A DNA stretch of 64,000 nt from Ascarosepion bandense (GCA_037127315.1 JBBBDQ010001293.1:3036501-3100500), one strand, 5' to 3'. Counted from the first letter of the stretch, positions 10,721-21,800 are shown. Program-made: numbers and translations. The notes: generated by a model not told the origin, from the sequence alone.

Positions 10721-10828
10721 CTGGAAATTCCTATTGCAGTTTTCTCTAATACAGATATCTGTTATTTACTGAAGTCGATATGATTTTCAATGTGTTTAAA
10801 AGATTAACACTGTATATTTTTTTTTTAG

Positions 10829-11013
10829 AAATAATTGATTTTGTTAATGGCATTACTGAAAAGAATGGAATTGTACCTGTCAATGATGTCGAAAATAATC
10901 AGACTTCCAACCGAAATGATTTTAGTGGTGTTGAACGTCTTGGCAAGTTAGTCAGAAAAATAAAATCTGCAAAAAAATGGGAAAAAAATGAAAAATCGAA
11001 TAAGTCTCAATAA
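10829..11013 (+). CDS. Possible terminal coding exon of an unknown gene
   Basis: A polypyrimidine tract and AG (10816-10828) resemble a splice acceptor. The only open frame after it reads EIIDFVNGITEKNGIVPV, then NDVENNQTSNRNDFSGVERL, then a basic tail rich in Lys/Asn, stopping at TAA 11011-11013. An AATAAA follows at 11246-11251, about 235 bases downstream, which fits a last exon with a 3' UTR. Codon texture differs from the surrounding AT microsatellite DNA and no repeat copy is seen. The peptide is hydrophilic, with no membrane segment or recognised domain. The exon begins inside a codon (phase with one base upstream), so an upstream exon outside this stretch would be required. A GTAAG directly after the stop could be a 3' UTR donor. 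It could equally be chance. Confidence 0.35.
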
Positions 11014-11245
11014 GTAAGAAAAATAATATGAATTCTAAAAGGTGTTGTTTTGAAAGCAATTTATTTTATAACACATTGAAAAATCAAAAGAATTGCTCAT
11101 ATATTTTTACGAATATAAACAAATTCATAATACAGTTTGTAATTTATATAGCCAGTCTGACGTATGTATATATGCTTGTATATCATGTGAGAATTTTGTG
11201 TAGTATGGCAAATATTAATCCTCAGTTGAAAGGTATGTTAGTACG

Positions 11246-11252
11246 AAAATAA
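11246..11252 (+). terminator. Polyadenylation signal candidate
   Basis: AATAAAG downstream of the candidate terminal exon. In such AT-rich DNA the hexamer also arises by chance. Confidence 0.3.
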
Positions 11253-11723
11253 AGATTCCAATATATTTCCTTAATAGTAGCCTGTTTTCGTTGAAGGTAA
11301 AGAATTTCTATGATTTATAACATATTGCAATTAAAATTGGATAAAAGTCTGCTGTCGTCGACCGGAATCTCTGATTGCGTTTATGAAAAGAAAAAAATAT
11401 ATATAGTTCAGTCTTAAACATTTCTTTCGAAAATATTGAACAGTGATCACTGCTCACGTGATATTTGTTCTATGGAGAAAGTTTTTTAATCAATATAAAA
11501 CAAAAAACATGGAACCCTGAAATTTCAATTAGATATCTGGTCAACAACACAGTCGTTATCTGTCCATCTATGTACAAATCTATCTATCTACCTTTTCATG
11601 TTTATCTCTCTTTCACTATCTCATGTATATTTCTCTTAATTTTTTATAGATTTAGCACAGTCTTTTCTAGTATATATATTTAGATTTTTTTGCTTATTTC
11701 AAACTACTTCTCACTGTTTCAGA

Positions 11724-11724
<1 letters not shown>

Positions 11725-11787
<63 letters not shown>
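11725..11787. repeat. (ATCT)n microsatellite
   Basis: About 15 perfect tetranucleotide units. Confidence 0.97.
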
Positions 11788-12163
11788 GTCATTTTTCTGT
11801 TCACCATCGATATATTTATCTATGAATATAAAAAGAGACAAGAAGAAAAATGTATATATCTCCTTCTGTTCATTAATGATATATCTATATATAAATAAAA
11901 AAGTCACAAGAAAAGTCGGTTGGTGTAGTAAATAATGAGTCGGAATTGTTCATCGCAGAGTCAAGTTGGTTTCGTGATATTCACTTAGGCAGGTATAACC
12001 TTGGCAAACGTGTGAATCCACTTTTATCGTTCTAGTTATGGGTTAATCAGTATGATTTATATAATTAAAATTTTATTATCTAAAAAAGGAGAAATTTTTA
12101 TAATCTAAAAATATTGTTCGTCTTTAAAGAACCTACTGAGAAGACGAATCTATCTAGCTACAT

Positions 12164-12219
12164 GAATGGCAAACTAATTTTTAAAATGTATGCACAATAT
12201 GTCTAAAATCAAGCTTTAA

Positions 12220-12287
<68 letters not shown>

Positions 12288-12407
12288 GTAAATGAGAAAC
12301 TAAATTTTAAAATAGATACAAATATGTCTAAAAGCAATTAATCAATCTATCTATCTATCTATGTAAATGAGAAACTAAATTTTAAAATGGATACAAATAT
12401 GTCTAAA

Positions 12408-12443
<36 letters not shown>
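12164..12443. repeat. Compound repeat: three ~50-bp units each followed by (ATCT)n
   Basis: A unit resembling AAATGAGAAACTAAATTTTA... ending TATGTCTAAAA occurs at 12164-12215, 12287-12343 and 12362-12407. Each is followed by an (ATCT)n run (12217-12286, 12344-12361, 12408-12443). The arrangement is a tandem duplication of unit plus microsatellite with different run lengths. Confidence 0.9.
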
Positions 12444-12444
<1 letters not shown>

Positions 12445-12461
12445 GGCATCTCGACGTGTTG

Positions 12462-12580
12462 TAATTGTTTGCAAGCTAGTCTTGCTAGATCCTATTACAA
12501 CTAAGTAGTGAGTTCAATCCTCACTGGGTACTCCATGCTTTCGGCCTTGTGCCACATATAAGCGGCGCTTAGAATATTAT
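12462..12580 (+). mobile_element. tRNA-like SINE candidate inside (ATCT)n
   Basis: A block between two ATCT-type tracts carries a B-box-like AGTTCAATCCTCAC (12510-12523), then GGGTACTCCATGCTTTCGGCC, ending at TATCTATTTACC. The A box is not convincing. Microsatellite tails on both sides fit a SINE ending in (ATCT)n. Confidence 0.45.
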
Positions 12581-12903
12581 CTATTTACCTATCTATTTAT
12601 TCCCATTCTGTTTATTATTATGTGGTGAGAGCAACTGTTAATGTTCCAACTATGGGCAAATCGTAAATCCCCAAAGAAAAACAAAACATTATGAAAATAT
12701 GCCAATATATACATTTATAGTAAAATGGTCAAGAATGAAAGCTTGTATCATCTAAGATATATACAATAGTGAAAGGTGAGTAACATGAGTCTTTTTTTAT
12801 AACTTCATCAAGCACATAATGAAATTAGATTCCGCCATTAAATGACCCATAATTATTTGATATACCGTTAAACAAACATTATCTGTGTATTTATTTATCT
12901 ATC

Positions 12904-12907
<4 letters not shown>

Positions 12908-12944
<37 letters not shown>
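12908..12944. repeat. (TA)n microsatellite
   Basis: A near-perfect dinucleotide run. Confidence 0.95.
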
Positions 12945-12948
<4 letters not shown>

Positions 12949-13041
12949 CACAGCGCTATATATTATATATCGAACACTGTTTTAAATAAATGTTTTGGAC
13001 GTTGTAAAAGAAATTTTTTCTTCATTCCTTATCCACTCGGA

Positions 13042-13043
<2 letters not shown>

Positions 13044-13100
<57 letters not shown>
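13044..13100. repeat. (TA)n microsatellite
   Basis: A run of about 28 units bordering the left arm of a long-range inverted repeat. Confidence 0.95.
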
Positions 13101-13104
<4 letters not shown>

Positions 13105-13233
13105 ACGCAGAAAAACATTCTTCTTTAAAGATCCTTTTTAACAAACACTTCGTCAGAAGAATACGTTGGCAAATATTAAATTGTGAGAAAATAAGAATAT
13201 AACTGGGTAAAAAAAAAACTACGATTTTCTTCG

Positions 13234-13270
13234 CCATCGTTTTCATCAATAAATTTGATGAAAACGATGG
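13234..13270. repeat. Perfect hairpin, 15-bp arms
   Basis: CCATCGTTTTCATCA (13234-13248) and its exact reverse complement (13256-13270) are separated by 7 bases. Confidence 0.95.
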
Positions 13271-13407
13271 GGAGGAAATATATATATATATATACTTGTA
13301 AAAGAACCAATATAAATCGTACATAACGAGCAGAAAATGGAAATGAAATTAATTCACATACCTCATAAAAGACCGAGAAAGCAAACAAAATGCTCTTTTT
13401 GTCTGCA

Positions 13408-13640
13408 CAGAAAATGAAAAGATTCGAAAAGTGAAAACCGGAAACCACGTCTTCAGCAGGGAACAAGGGATGAGCCTCTTCACCTGTTCAATAGACGTGG
13501 GTGGAGTGTGAACCGGGCGATAGTTTACTCTTTCTACTCCAATTGAAAAAAAAATGAAAGTGAAAAGATTGGAAAGGAGAAAACCGGAAACCACATCCTA
13601 AGCAGGGAACAAGGGATGAGCCTCTTCACCTATTCAATAA
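13408..13640 (-). repeat. 162-bp satellite units (two, minus strand)
   Basis: Same monomer as 7243-8450 in reverse orientation: GGAAACCACGTC/CATCC, GGGAACAAGGGATGAGCCTC, TTCACCTGTTCAATAGAC, GTGGAGTGTGAACCGGGCGA. The first unit is complete. The second is broken off at about 13640. Confidence 0.9.
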
Positions 13641-13779
13641 ATTTTGTGCGGATCGAGCTCTGCACATGACAGTAAATGAATCGTCACTCTACTTTGTGCA
13701 CACATTGGATTGTCTGATAAAATGTTGGTTGAAAATGATCCTTAAAGAAGAATGCTTGGCTGGGTTTTCGAAACTATGC

Positions 13780-15770
13780 ATAAATTCTATGGTGTAAAAC
13801 TTCATTTTATAAATATATATATGCGAATACAAAATATCTTACACAGAGTGTTGGTGTTAACAAAATAATGCTCGAATAAATATAATAGAGAAATGAAGCA
13901 TTTATCAGTAAATATGCGTATTATTCCTCGCTGGAATCCCGACTAGGGGATTCATGCACAACGTATTCTTCAGGTGCTGAGTAGCAACTGAATGACTCTT
14001 ACATAATTTAATTTTTATTAATGGTTAATGCAATGCTGGCATATTCCATGTATTATACCCTGGTTATTGCTTTTTGATTTAAAAAAAAAACTTATGTTGC
14101 ACTTAAAATAGACTAGATTTTTATCTTATATGCATAAAAACAGTGATAAAGATTTTATTTTATATTTTAGCTAAACAAGAATTAATATTATTTATTTAAA
14201 AATATCTTAAAATAGGCGGACATAAAATTATTTGAATTTTTTTTTTAATTTGGGATTGTTATTTTATTTTAAACATAATATGGATTATTTTGCTTTTTAA
14301 ACAATTATCAGTACCTTTCTCAATGGGTCTATGTTTCTTGAACTTGTTTAAGATTAGATAAATATTATTATTATCACTAATAGTGAAGTGAACAACTTAC
14401 TCGATGTGACATTGGATTGAATAATGGTTATTACACAGAATATAACAAGGATCTATATAACCACAGATGCGTTAATAAGACGTCCACCCATCCATTCAGT
14501 ATTTTAAGCAATTTGCATAAATCTGTCAAAGTTAGATTTCTACTACCTTCAACAATAAGGAAATATTAGCTAATAATAAAATCAAATATATAAAAGTATT
14601 AGAACTAAGCAATCATAAAGTACACTTATAAATTATTTAGAAAAAAAAATCCATAAAGTTAAAAAATAAAGAATCACAATATTGTAATAACGGTTAACAC
14701 ACATTTTAAACATAATGTTTAAACGAACATTGGAAGAAATTTTTAAAATGTAATTCATAAACACTTTATTAGCTTAGCAATACTAAAGAAGATTTTTAGT
14801 TTAGCAAAAATAATGTATCAGCTATAGCTACGTTAAAATGATCGACAATCAATATTCCAACATGAGAATATTATAATAAATAAATAGATGTCCAACAAAT
14901 GCAAAAACTTTAACCTTTTTTTAAAACAATACTTGTAGCTGCCGAAAAAAAATACGATCTGCCTCTTAAATGGCCAATGTATGATAAATAATATTGTATA
15001 CCGAGCTGGCATATCTTTCACTAACGATGTCAAATTTTATTTTTGTTTCACTGAAAACCTTTTTAAATTTCTTTTCTATGATCATCAAATGACTTTAGTC
15101 AATGTAAGATACATGGATATGACTGTTCTTTGGAAACATTTCTGGCGATTAAAGAATAGTGACAATGCACGTGAGATTTTGTAGAAAAAACAAATCTTAG
15201 GATGGAAAAGGCGATAGATGTAATTTATATCTTGTAGAAAAATGAATTAGCTTAAACATTTAAATAACCCCAATTTATTAAACAAGTGAAATTAAGTGAT
15301 AAGTCACAAGTAGGCATAAAAATAAATATTTGTTGAAATGAGTTGATCCAGATTAATTTTTACTGTAATTTCTATGACCATATCTTTTTTTATGCTATTT
15401 TATGTATAATTTCAAGGAGATCATTACGTATGCACAAATTTCGAATATTTTGACCATTCTCGCTTGTATGAATGCAAACTTTTTTAACAGGCACTCTCCG
15501 CCATGTGTACGTACTTTTTGTGCTTACCCCCTCTATTTTATAAAATTTGAAAAAAATTATATTTGACTCATGACTTGAGAAACAATTCGCCCTTCAATTT
15601 TTCATGTCAGCAGAGGTATATACATATGCGTGCGTGTTCCCGTGTGTAAATATGCGTATAAACACACTAAGTTCACACTGTAAAGATCTGTAAGGGATCT
15701 TTCTCTGTTTTATTCTGTCCGATATTTGATTTACTGTACCTCTTTTTCTGTGTCTGCCTGTTGTCTGTTA
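13780..15770. other. AT-rich spacer, no gene recognised
   Basis: Low-complexity AT-rich DNA with several short poly(A)/poly(T) runs. Short open frames here lack coding texture and recognisable motifs. Confidence 0.5.
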
Positions 15771-15798
15771 CGCTCTCTCTCTCTTTCTCTCTCTCTCT

Positions 15799-15848
<50 letters not shown>
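15771..15848. repeat. (CT)n then (TA)n microsatellite
   Basis: A CT-rich run (15771-15800) followed by TA repeats (15803-15848) that touch the left arm of the next element. Confidence 0.95.
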
Positions 15849-15851
<3 letters not shown>

Positions 15852-16705
15852 CCAATGTCTGTTGCACGACTCGGAGTTTCATGCCTTTCGCAAACATCAT
15901 GTGAGATTACAAACTGGCCATTTCAGAGATTGAATTTAAGTTCACTTAATATTCATGGGTGTTAACTTTTATCATGTTAGGGTACTATTTTTAATTTATC
16001 ATGAGTAAATTTAAATCGACAAAAGTTGCATGGAAATAAGAAATTAAAATTTCAAATATAAAAACACTAAAATTCAGAGAGATGAATTTAAAGGGGCATA
16101 ATTCATAATTATTAATAATAATATTTGCGGCGAAAGGAAAGAAAGAGAGAAAAAAGAAAGAATGAAAGAAAGGGAAAGTAAGTGCGTAGGAAAGAGACAA
16201 ACATACAGGAATCTGTATCAAACAAGATCAAAGAAGTTAAGTATTATTTATGGCAGCATATGATTAATAATTCATATTTTTGTTATGCAGATTAGGGTTA
16301 TTTATATGAGTTAAGGTGACAAATTTTTCTGAAAGACGTAAGTTACATTTATCTCCTTTTCCATTGTAAGATTTACTTTTAAAGACGATATTCCAGTTGA
16401 TAATTGGGTTTTTGTTATTTTTTGATTCTCAATAATATAAGGATAAAGGGATGTTTTTACTGTATTTACTGTTGTTGAAAAACATTAAGTGATTGATACG
16501 ATATTTCCACTCATTTCCAGCTGCACCAATATAGAATTTAATAGAAAAAAATAAAACTTGAAAATAGTAGCATAACATTTAACTCTCATGAACATTGAGT
16601 GAACTTTAATTCAGCTGTCTTAAACGGTCAGTTCGTAATATGAATCTAATGATTGCGTGACACATGAAACTCCGAGTCGTACCACCGATGTCGAATAATA
16701 TGTAT
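15849..16705. mobile_element. Element with ~120-bp terminal inverted repeats, non-coding
   Basis: The left end at 15849-15966 contains CACGACTCGGAGTTTCATG and AAGTTCACTTAATATTCATG. The right end at 16579-16703 contains the inverted forms (CATGAAACTCCGAGTCGT; CATGAACATTGAGTGAACTT). The arms align over nearly 120 bp with many mismatches. The ~610-bp interior has a purine-rich GAAAGAAAG tract and no coding signature. It may be a MITE or a PLE-type inverted derivative. Confidence 0.7.
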
Positions 16706-16857
16706 ATTTATTAATATATACAATTAATAACTCTGTTTATAATATATTGAGCACTTTGTATTAACAGCTGTATAATATTTTTATACATGTATGTCGTCCC
16801 GTATGTATATTTATCAATTCACATAACTATATATATTTATATACATATTAGGCATCA

Positions 16858-17015
16858 ACATACAAGCCTGTTTCGTTGTATCACAGCTCATGAATGTGGC
16901 TAGACATCTACTTGCTTCAAGCCGAGATCGAAAGTCGATCGATTTGGTGTCAGTTAGAATGCCTACTCTCTAAGATATCGGCACATGGAATGAGGAGAGG
17001 AGGAAATTTTAATGT
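16858..17015 (-). mobile_element. tRNA-like SINE family, copy 1
   Basis: Read on the minus strand: GTGCCGATATCTTAGAGAG (A-box region), then a B-box-like TTTCGATCTCGG and GCTTGAAGCAAGTAG, then GAGCTGTGATACAACGAAAC. A diverged copy lies at 58700-58825 in the same orientation. Copy number above one plus the A/B-box layout supports a SINE. Confidence 0.55.
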
Positions 17016-17039
17016 GTTTTACATATGCGGTATATACAC

Positions 17040-17093
17040 ACGCCAGACACCGGGAGAACTCAATACATTCTTCTTCTTCTTTTTCTTCTTCTA
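17040..17093 (-). repeat. (GAA)n tail of the RTE-like LINE
   Basis: The plus-strand (TTC)n tract equals a GAA-rich tail on the minus strand, as in the plus-strand copies ending at 20216, 38478, 49725 and 50400. Confidence 0.85.
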
Positions 17094-19715
17094 TATGCCC
17101 TGTCCCTTCAGGACGTAGGCGATCATGGCATTCCACCTCTCCCTATTCTTGGTGGCTCTTAGCAAGCCTTCTCCTGTTACACCATGCAACTCTCGTTCCT
17201 TCATTCACCTGATTAGGTTCTTCAAATATGTTATCCGTTGCTTTCCCCTGTCTCCTTTTCCCTGTATGTGTATCAAGTTCTCCAAGCATTCCTTTCTCAT
17301 TACATGTCACAGGAGCTTCAGCTGTCTCTTCCTTTTGCTCAGTATTAATTTCGTTTTTGTTTCCATCATTTCCAAGACCTCATCATTGCTCACATGCTCA
17401 ATCCATGATATTCGCAGCATCCTTCTGTTGAACCATATTTCAGTTGCTTCAAGTTTTTTCCTTCATCTTTGATGGAATTGTCCAGCATTCACTGCCATAT
17501 TGAAGAACTGACAACACTTCAGTACCCTGTTTCTTGTTTCTATCGAAATTGTCTTGTTTTTTAATACTTTACTCAACTTCTGGAATGCTTCCTTCGCCAT
17601 GCCAATTCAGCTTCGGATTTCTGTGTCGCACTTTCCGTCTTCTGTTATAACACTTCCCAGGTATTTAAAGTTTTTTACCTGCTTGATTTTAGTATACCCG
17701 ACCTGTATTTGGCATATTGGGCTGGCCTTTTCACTGATGTTCATGCATTCGGTTTTCTTGCAGTTTATTTGTAGTCCTTTCATATCAGTTTCTTCAGCTA
17801 CCTTCTGTAGGAGGTCTTGTAATTTCCTTTTTGTGTTTGCTAACAGCATGCAACATCTGTATACCTTAGGTTGTTTAAATTGTGGCCTCCTATGACAAAT
17901 CCAGGAATATTTTCTAAGGCCTTCAAAATATCCTCGCTGTGCAAGTTGAACAGATCCGGTGAAAAGACATATCCTTTTCTTACGCCGCTTTCTATCTTTG
18001 TATATCTGTTGAATTTATTACCTGTCCGTATACAAGCGCTTTGCTACCAGTAAAGATTCTTGATTACTCTTAAGTTTTTCCCAAATATGTCAAGGCTGCC
18101 GAGCATCTCTATCAATTCTTTGTGGCGTATTTTGTTAAACGCCTTTGCATAATCAATAAAGCACAGGTATAAGTCCTTCTTCATTTGTATTGCCCTTTCA
18201 GAGAGCATTCCTTGTTTCTTTGTGTCTTTGACAAAACCGCAATGTTCTTGTCCTATCTATGGACTGATTCTGCTTTTCGCTCTATTCATCAGGATTCGGA
18301 CGATCAGTTTTGTAATATGGCTCATTAAACTGTTTTTCTCTATACCAAATTCTTCCAGGGCTATCAGCAACTCTATGACTATGTCCTCTGGTCCAGCTGC
18401 TTTGTTTCTATTTAGTTTGGCTATTGCAAATTCCATTTCATACTTTAATATTTCCGATCCATCCTCATCTTTGCGTATTATAGGTTGATCTTATTATTCT
18501 ACCCATTGTTCCATCCTTGGATTTTATACATCCTGTTGAAGAGCAGGTTTTTTGTCCTGTCAGTTCTTTTATTTCTTTATGCATATCTGCTTTATTATTC
18601 CTGCTCAATCTCTCTACTTCTGCACATTTGTCATTGAGCCATTCCTTTTTAGCCTGACTGCATTTTCTTCTTATTTCCTTGTGCAGTTCCCTGTAATCCA
18701 TTCCATGTCTTGATATCATTTTCTGCCTCCTTTGCATCATGTCCAGAATTTCTTCAGTAATCCATTCGTTTTTTTTTTGCGCCTAGATTCCTTTGGGGCA
18801 ATGTTGTTTGCTCATGTCAGTATTGCTTCCTTTAGCGAGTCCCATTTCGAGTGTACTTTTTCAATTTGTTCTTCATATTTGATTTTCACGCTGTTACTGT
18901 ATTCTTTCTGTAGGATGAGGTCATTTACATGTGTGTTGCATTTTAGTTTTGGTGCTGCACTAGGTTTCTTCAATCTCCGGGGTTTCACTTTTAGTTTGCA
19001 GATGACTGGGACGTGGTCGCTTCCACAGTCAGCGCCTGGATAGGCTTTGCTTTGAACCACTGCATTTCGGAATCTGCTGTTTATGATTATGTAGTCTATC
19101 TGGTTTTTTGTGTCACCTCCTGGGCTTCTCCATGTCCATAGACGTCGTGGGTGTTCTTGAAACCAGGTTTTAGTTATTACCTGGTCATATGCTATGCACC
19201 ATTTGACCCATTTTTCTCCTCGTTCGTTGCGGATTCCTAAACCAAAATTGCCAGTTGTCATACCTTTCACCTCCTTTTCTACTTTGGCATTCAAATCTCC
19301 AATGATGATCCTGATTTCTTGGCTTTTACATTGTGCCTTGGCATTGTCTAGAGTGGAGTAAAACAATTCTATTTCTTCCTCGGTGCTTTGTGTTGTTGGT
19401 GCATAGATGACTACAATTACTATGTTGAACCGTCTCCCTTTCAGTTTGATCAGGAGAACTCTTTCGGAGAACTGGCAGTATCCCAAAACACATTTCTTCA
19501 TTTATTTGTCCAGTATTAAGCCGAATCCTTTTTCTTTATTTTTGCCTCCTGCGTATATTATCCTATGGTTGTCGCTGCTGATGTCTCCTTATTTGGCAAT
19601 CTGGTTTCGCATATTCCCAGAATATTGATTTTCAATCTGTTCATTTCCTGACTGACATTCTCTTGTTGTCCGCAGTTGTTTAACGTCCTGACGTTCCATG
19701 TCCCCAAATTAATCT
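17065..19715 (-). pseudogene. RTE-like LINE (endonuclease + reverse transcriptase), near full coding length, decayed
   Basis: Read on the minus strand from 19715: an AP-like endonuclease, a linker, the RT, and a C-terminal segment ending in the (GAA)n tail. RT marks are CFIDYAKAFNKIRHKEL (motif A; the usual AFD is AFN), GVRKGYVFSPDLFNL (motif B) and a broken motif C (YTDV, frameshifted) near 17850. The C-terminal block near 17395-17430 is the one that reads MWFYRRML in related copies. Stops and frameshifts lie throughout the RT. The protein of such elements nicks DNA and copies its RNA at the nick. Clade (RTE-like) is judged from memory. This copy is the best reference for the other fragments here. 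Confidence 0.85.
18812..19715 (-). pseudogene. AP-type endonuclease domain of the RTE-like LINE
   Basis: From about 19707 the minus strand reads TWNVRTLNNCGQQE, then INILGICETRL (metal-binding Glu). A stop/frameshift precedes the open stretch 19501-18812. That stretch has VVIYAPTTQS, IIIGDLNAKV (catalytic Asp/Asn), RRLWTWRSPGG, QIDYIII and CGSDHVPVICKLK (Asp-His pair). All the usual motifs of this endonuclease fold are present in order, so the domain was functional before the stop arose. Host genes labelled craniofacial development protein 2-like often reflect this same LINE domain. The part after SDH (about 80 residues) is the linker to the RT. Confidence 0.85.
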
Positions 19716-19744
19716 ATTCACTTTTTTTTATACTACTACTTTCA

Positions 19745-20220
19745 AGTTTTCATTTGGACAGAAAGTGGTATACGTAGATCCAAAGGCGCGTTAACATGCA
19801 CAAGTATGCATTCCAGAAGCTGAGCAGAGTCAGAAAAATTTCACTGGAAACAAAACCGACCTTTGGATCGCTATGTGTTTATTGGTCCTTCAATATGACA
19901 GTGAATGCTGGACAATCTCAGCAAAGATGAAGAAAAGATTTGAAGCATTGACACAAAAAATAAAATTGCTAACATCAGAAAAAGACAGCTTAAGTTTTTG
20001 GGAGATGTAATGAGGAAGGAGTCTTGGAGAATGACAGGACGGATAGAAAGAGTGGGAAGAGAAAGCAACGCACAACATACATGATGGATTTGAGAAAATG
20101 GATAGTGGAGAGAGGATTGAGTGAAATAACAGAAGTGATATTAAGAGCGACAAGGGATGGGGAGGCGTGGAGGGCTATGGTCGACTACGTCCTGAAAGGA
20201 CACGGCACATAGAAGAAGAG
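19745..20220 (+). mobile_element. RTE-like LINE 3' fragment, head to head with the minus-strand copy
   Basis: It begins near AFQKLSRVRKISLETK, then QYDSECWTISAKMKKR, RQLKFLGDVMRKESW, TGRIERVGREKQR and WIVERGLSEITEVI, then RATRDGEAWRAMVDYVLKGHGT with a stop and AGAAGAAGAG. The C-terminal third is almost continuous (readable in 20024-20212). It lies divergent from the LINE at 17065-19715, with about 30 bp between them. Confidence 0.8.
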
Positions 20221-20525
20221 AAAACCAGTTTCTTGGTAACTTGATGTTAATATGAAATTCATCATGAAAGGAGCCGTAGTTTTTTTAACCTAAGCACTTT
20301 TCCAAGGTCATCAGAGGTAAATTACAATGACACTCATATTAAAATCTCCATTCTGCTGCTATAGTGATTATTCATATCACATTCGAATGTGTCTTGTAAT
20401 GGTTTTAAAATTTACACGGTGTTTCAACTTAAATCGCTGGTCGGAAATTGATAGAAATGTAAAATGACATTAAATTGTGTATGCACTTCAGTATGATGTT
20501 ACTATATTCGAAATAAATTTTGTTG
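20221..20525. other. Unassigned AT-rich DNA
   Basis: No repeat copy or coding pattern is recognised. Confidence 0.4.
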
Positions 20526-20529
20526 ATTG

Positions 20530-20770
20530 TTATTTGTTTATTTTTAATATAGACGGCTCTAGAATTTGAAGGTTTTGCTTATTATTATGATGTAGTATAT
20601 AATGTTGCCAACATGTATTACTCTGTTTTAATGAGATGGACAGGAATCTGTTTTTGATATTCTCTAATAGATACATCATGTCGATATTATTCAATAACAC
20701 ATGTTGGAATGAATAGATGCCTTTATTTCTCTTCCCTTCTCTCTCTCTCACACACACACACACACTCTCA
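20530..20770 (-). pseudogene. Diverged Penelope-like (GIY-YIG) C-terminal scrap
   Basis: The minus strand reads NNKQNLQILEPSILKINK. This parallels the HSKRNLHILEAMYIKSK block that ends the PLE copy at 60590-60690. The upstream part (SISLKQSNTCWQHYI) is weaker. A (CA)n tract (20747-20767) adjoins it. The assignment rests on one short motif. Confidence 0.45.
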
Positions 20771-20934
20771 CTCTCTCTATATATTTATATAAATATATAT
20801 TGTAATTTTGTTATTATAATGGCTTATAAATTCATTACTTTCTACTGAGCACTCTTTTTAAAAGTAAATTCATAAATAGTCGATATTAATGTATCTGTTC
20901 TTTTATTTCCTTATAATATATATATAGATATAAA

Positions 20935-21600
20935 CCATTACATATACTGGTTTTACTACAACCACGCTCTCCCGTAGACTTACCTGCCACATTTATGATC
21001 ATAGTTCAATTAAACAACATTTCTTAGAAAAAAACATAACCATGTAGGTAATATTAAATAGATTCTAATCGATAACACAATAATCGATAACACAATAAAA
21101 TTCATTCATACACATAGTAAAATAACCATCAGATATTGGAGGCCATCTACATTACATCAAAAGAACCCAAACTTAATAAAATCCCATTTCAATCTAGTCA
21201 CAACAAATTACATTGCATTTAGACATATGGTTCTGTTAATATTTCGGTCTCCCACTCGGTGTGACGTCATAGAACCGCATTACAAATTTACGAACTGCGT
21301 CTGCTATTCGGTGACTTTTATTGTTGAATAGCAATACTTTATGTCAGCACCATCTTTGGTGGTGTATGTCTTTATGTTAACGTCCATGTAACCTCTCTGA
21401 TGTTGACTCGTGTGAGCCTAAATCGTAGACCCTGCATAATAAAAAAAATTCAAATGTTGGACATTTTTCATCTTTATTTTCACCTGACATTAAAGCCCAA
21501 ATACGATGTTTAAAACGGCCCATGATTAAACATAATAAACATTCATTGTCTGTTATATTTAACAGTAGATTTTTAGAAAAATATATATAGTCAATAGTCG
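20935..21600 (+). pseudogene. Penelope-like element 3' end (GIY-YIG C-terminus + 3' UTR), copy 1
   Basis: The plus strand reads TTTTLSRRLTCHIYDHSSIK, QHFLEKNIT, a short gap, then HTHSKITIRYWRPSTLHQKN with a frameshift relative to ILEA-YIKSKQPNLNKI. About 370 bp of shared 3' sequence follow, ending ACATTCATTGTCTGTTATA. Homologous copies lie at 57840-58470 and 60450-61040, with a short one at 31425-31642. In PLEs this region encodes the C-terminal GIY-YIG endonuclease behind the reverse transcriptase. Only the last part of the protein is here, with stops, so the copy is dead. Confidence 0.7.
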
Positions 21601-21604
21601 TCAC

Positions 21605-21800
21605 CTCTCTCACTAACCTGCACATCTCTCTCATGCTCCCTTCTAAATCTACTTCACTCTCATCAGTATTCTCATCATTTCCTTACCCACTTCCTGACAC
21701 TCCCTATTACATAGCACTCTTTCTTATAACTTTCCTCCGATGTAATCCCCTGCAAAACAGTGGCAGTATAATGCCTTGCTAGAGGCGATATGATTATAAT
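21605..21800 (+). mobile_element. Jockey-like LINE 3' end
   Basis: A T/C-rich 3' UTR (TCTCATCAGTATTCTCATC..., CCCACTTCCTGACACTCCC) is followed by the tail module GATGTAATCCCCTGCAAAAC...GCCTTGCTAGAGGCGATATG. Compare 62930-63075. No coding part is left. Confidence 0.7.

Larger units (their letters stand above)
13101..13776. mobile_element. Inverted-repeat unit enclosing satellite units
   Basis: The left arm at 13101-13143 (GAAAACGCAGAAAAACATTC...) is the inverted relative of the right arm at 13730-13775 (AAAGAAGAATGCTTGGCTGG...), with about ten mismatches. Between them lie a perfect hairpin (13234-13270) and two minus-strand 162-bp satellite units. No coding sequence is visible. Class is unknown. 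Confidence 0.5.
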
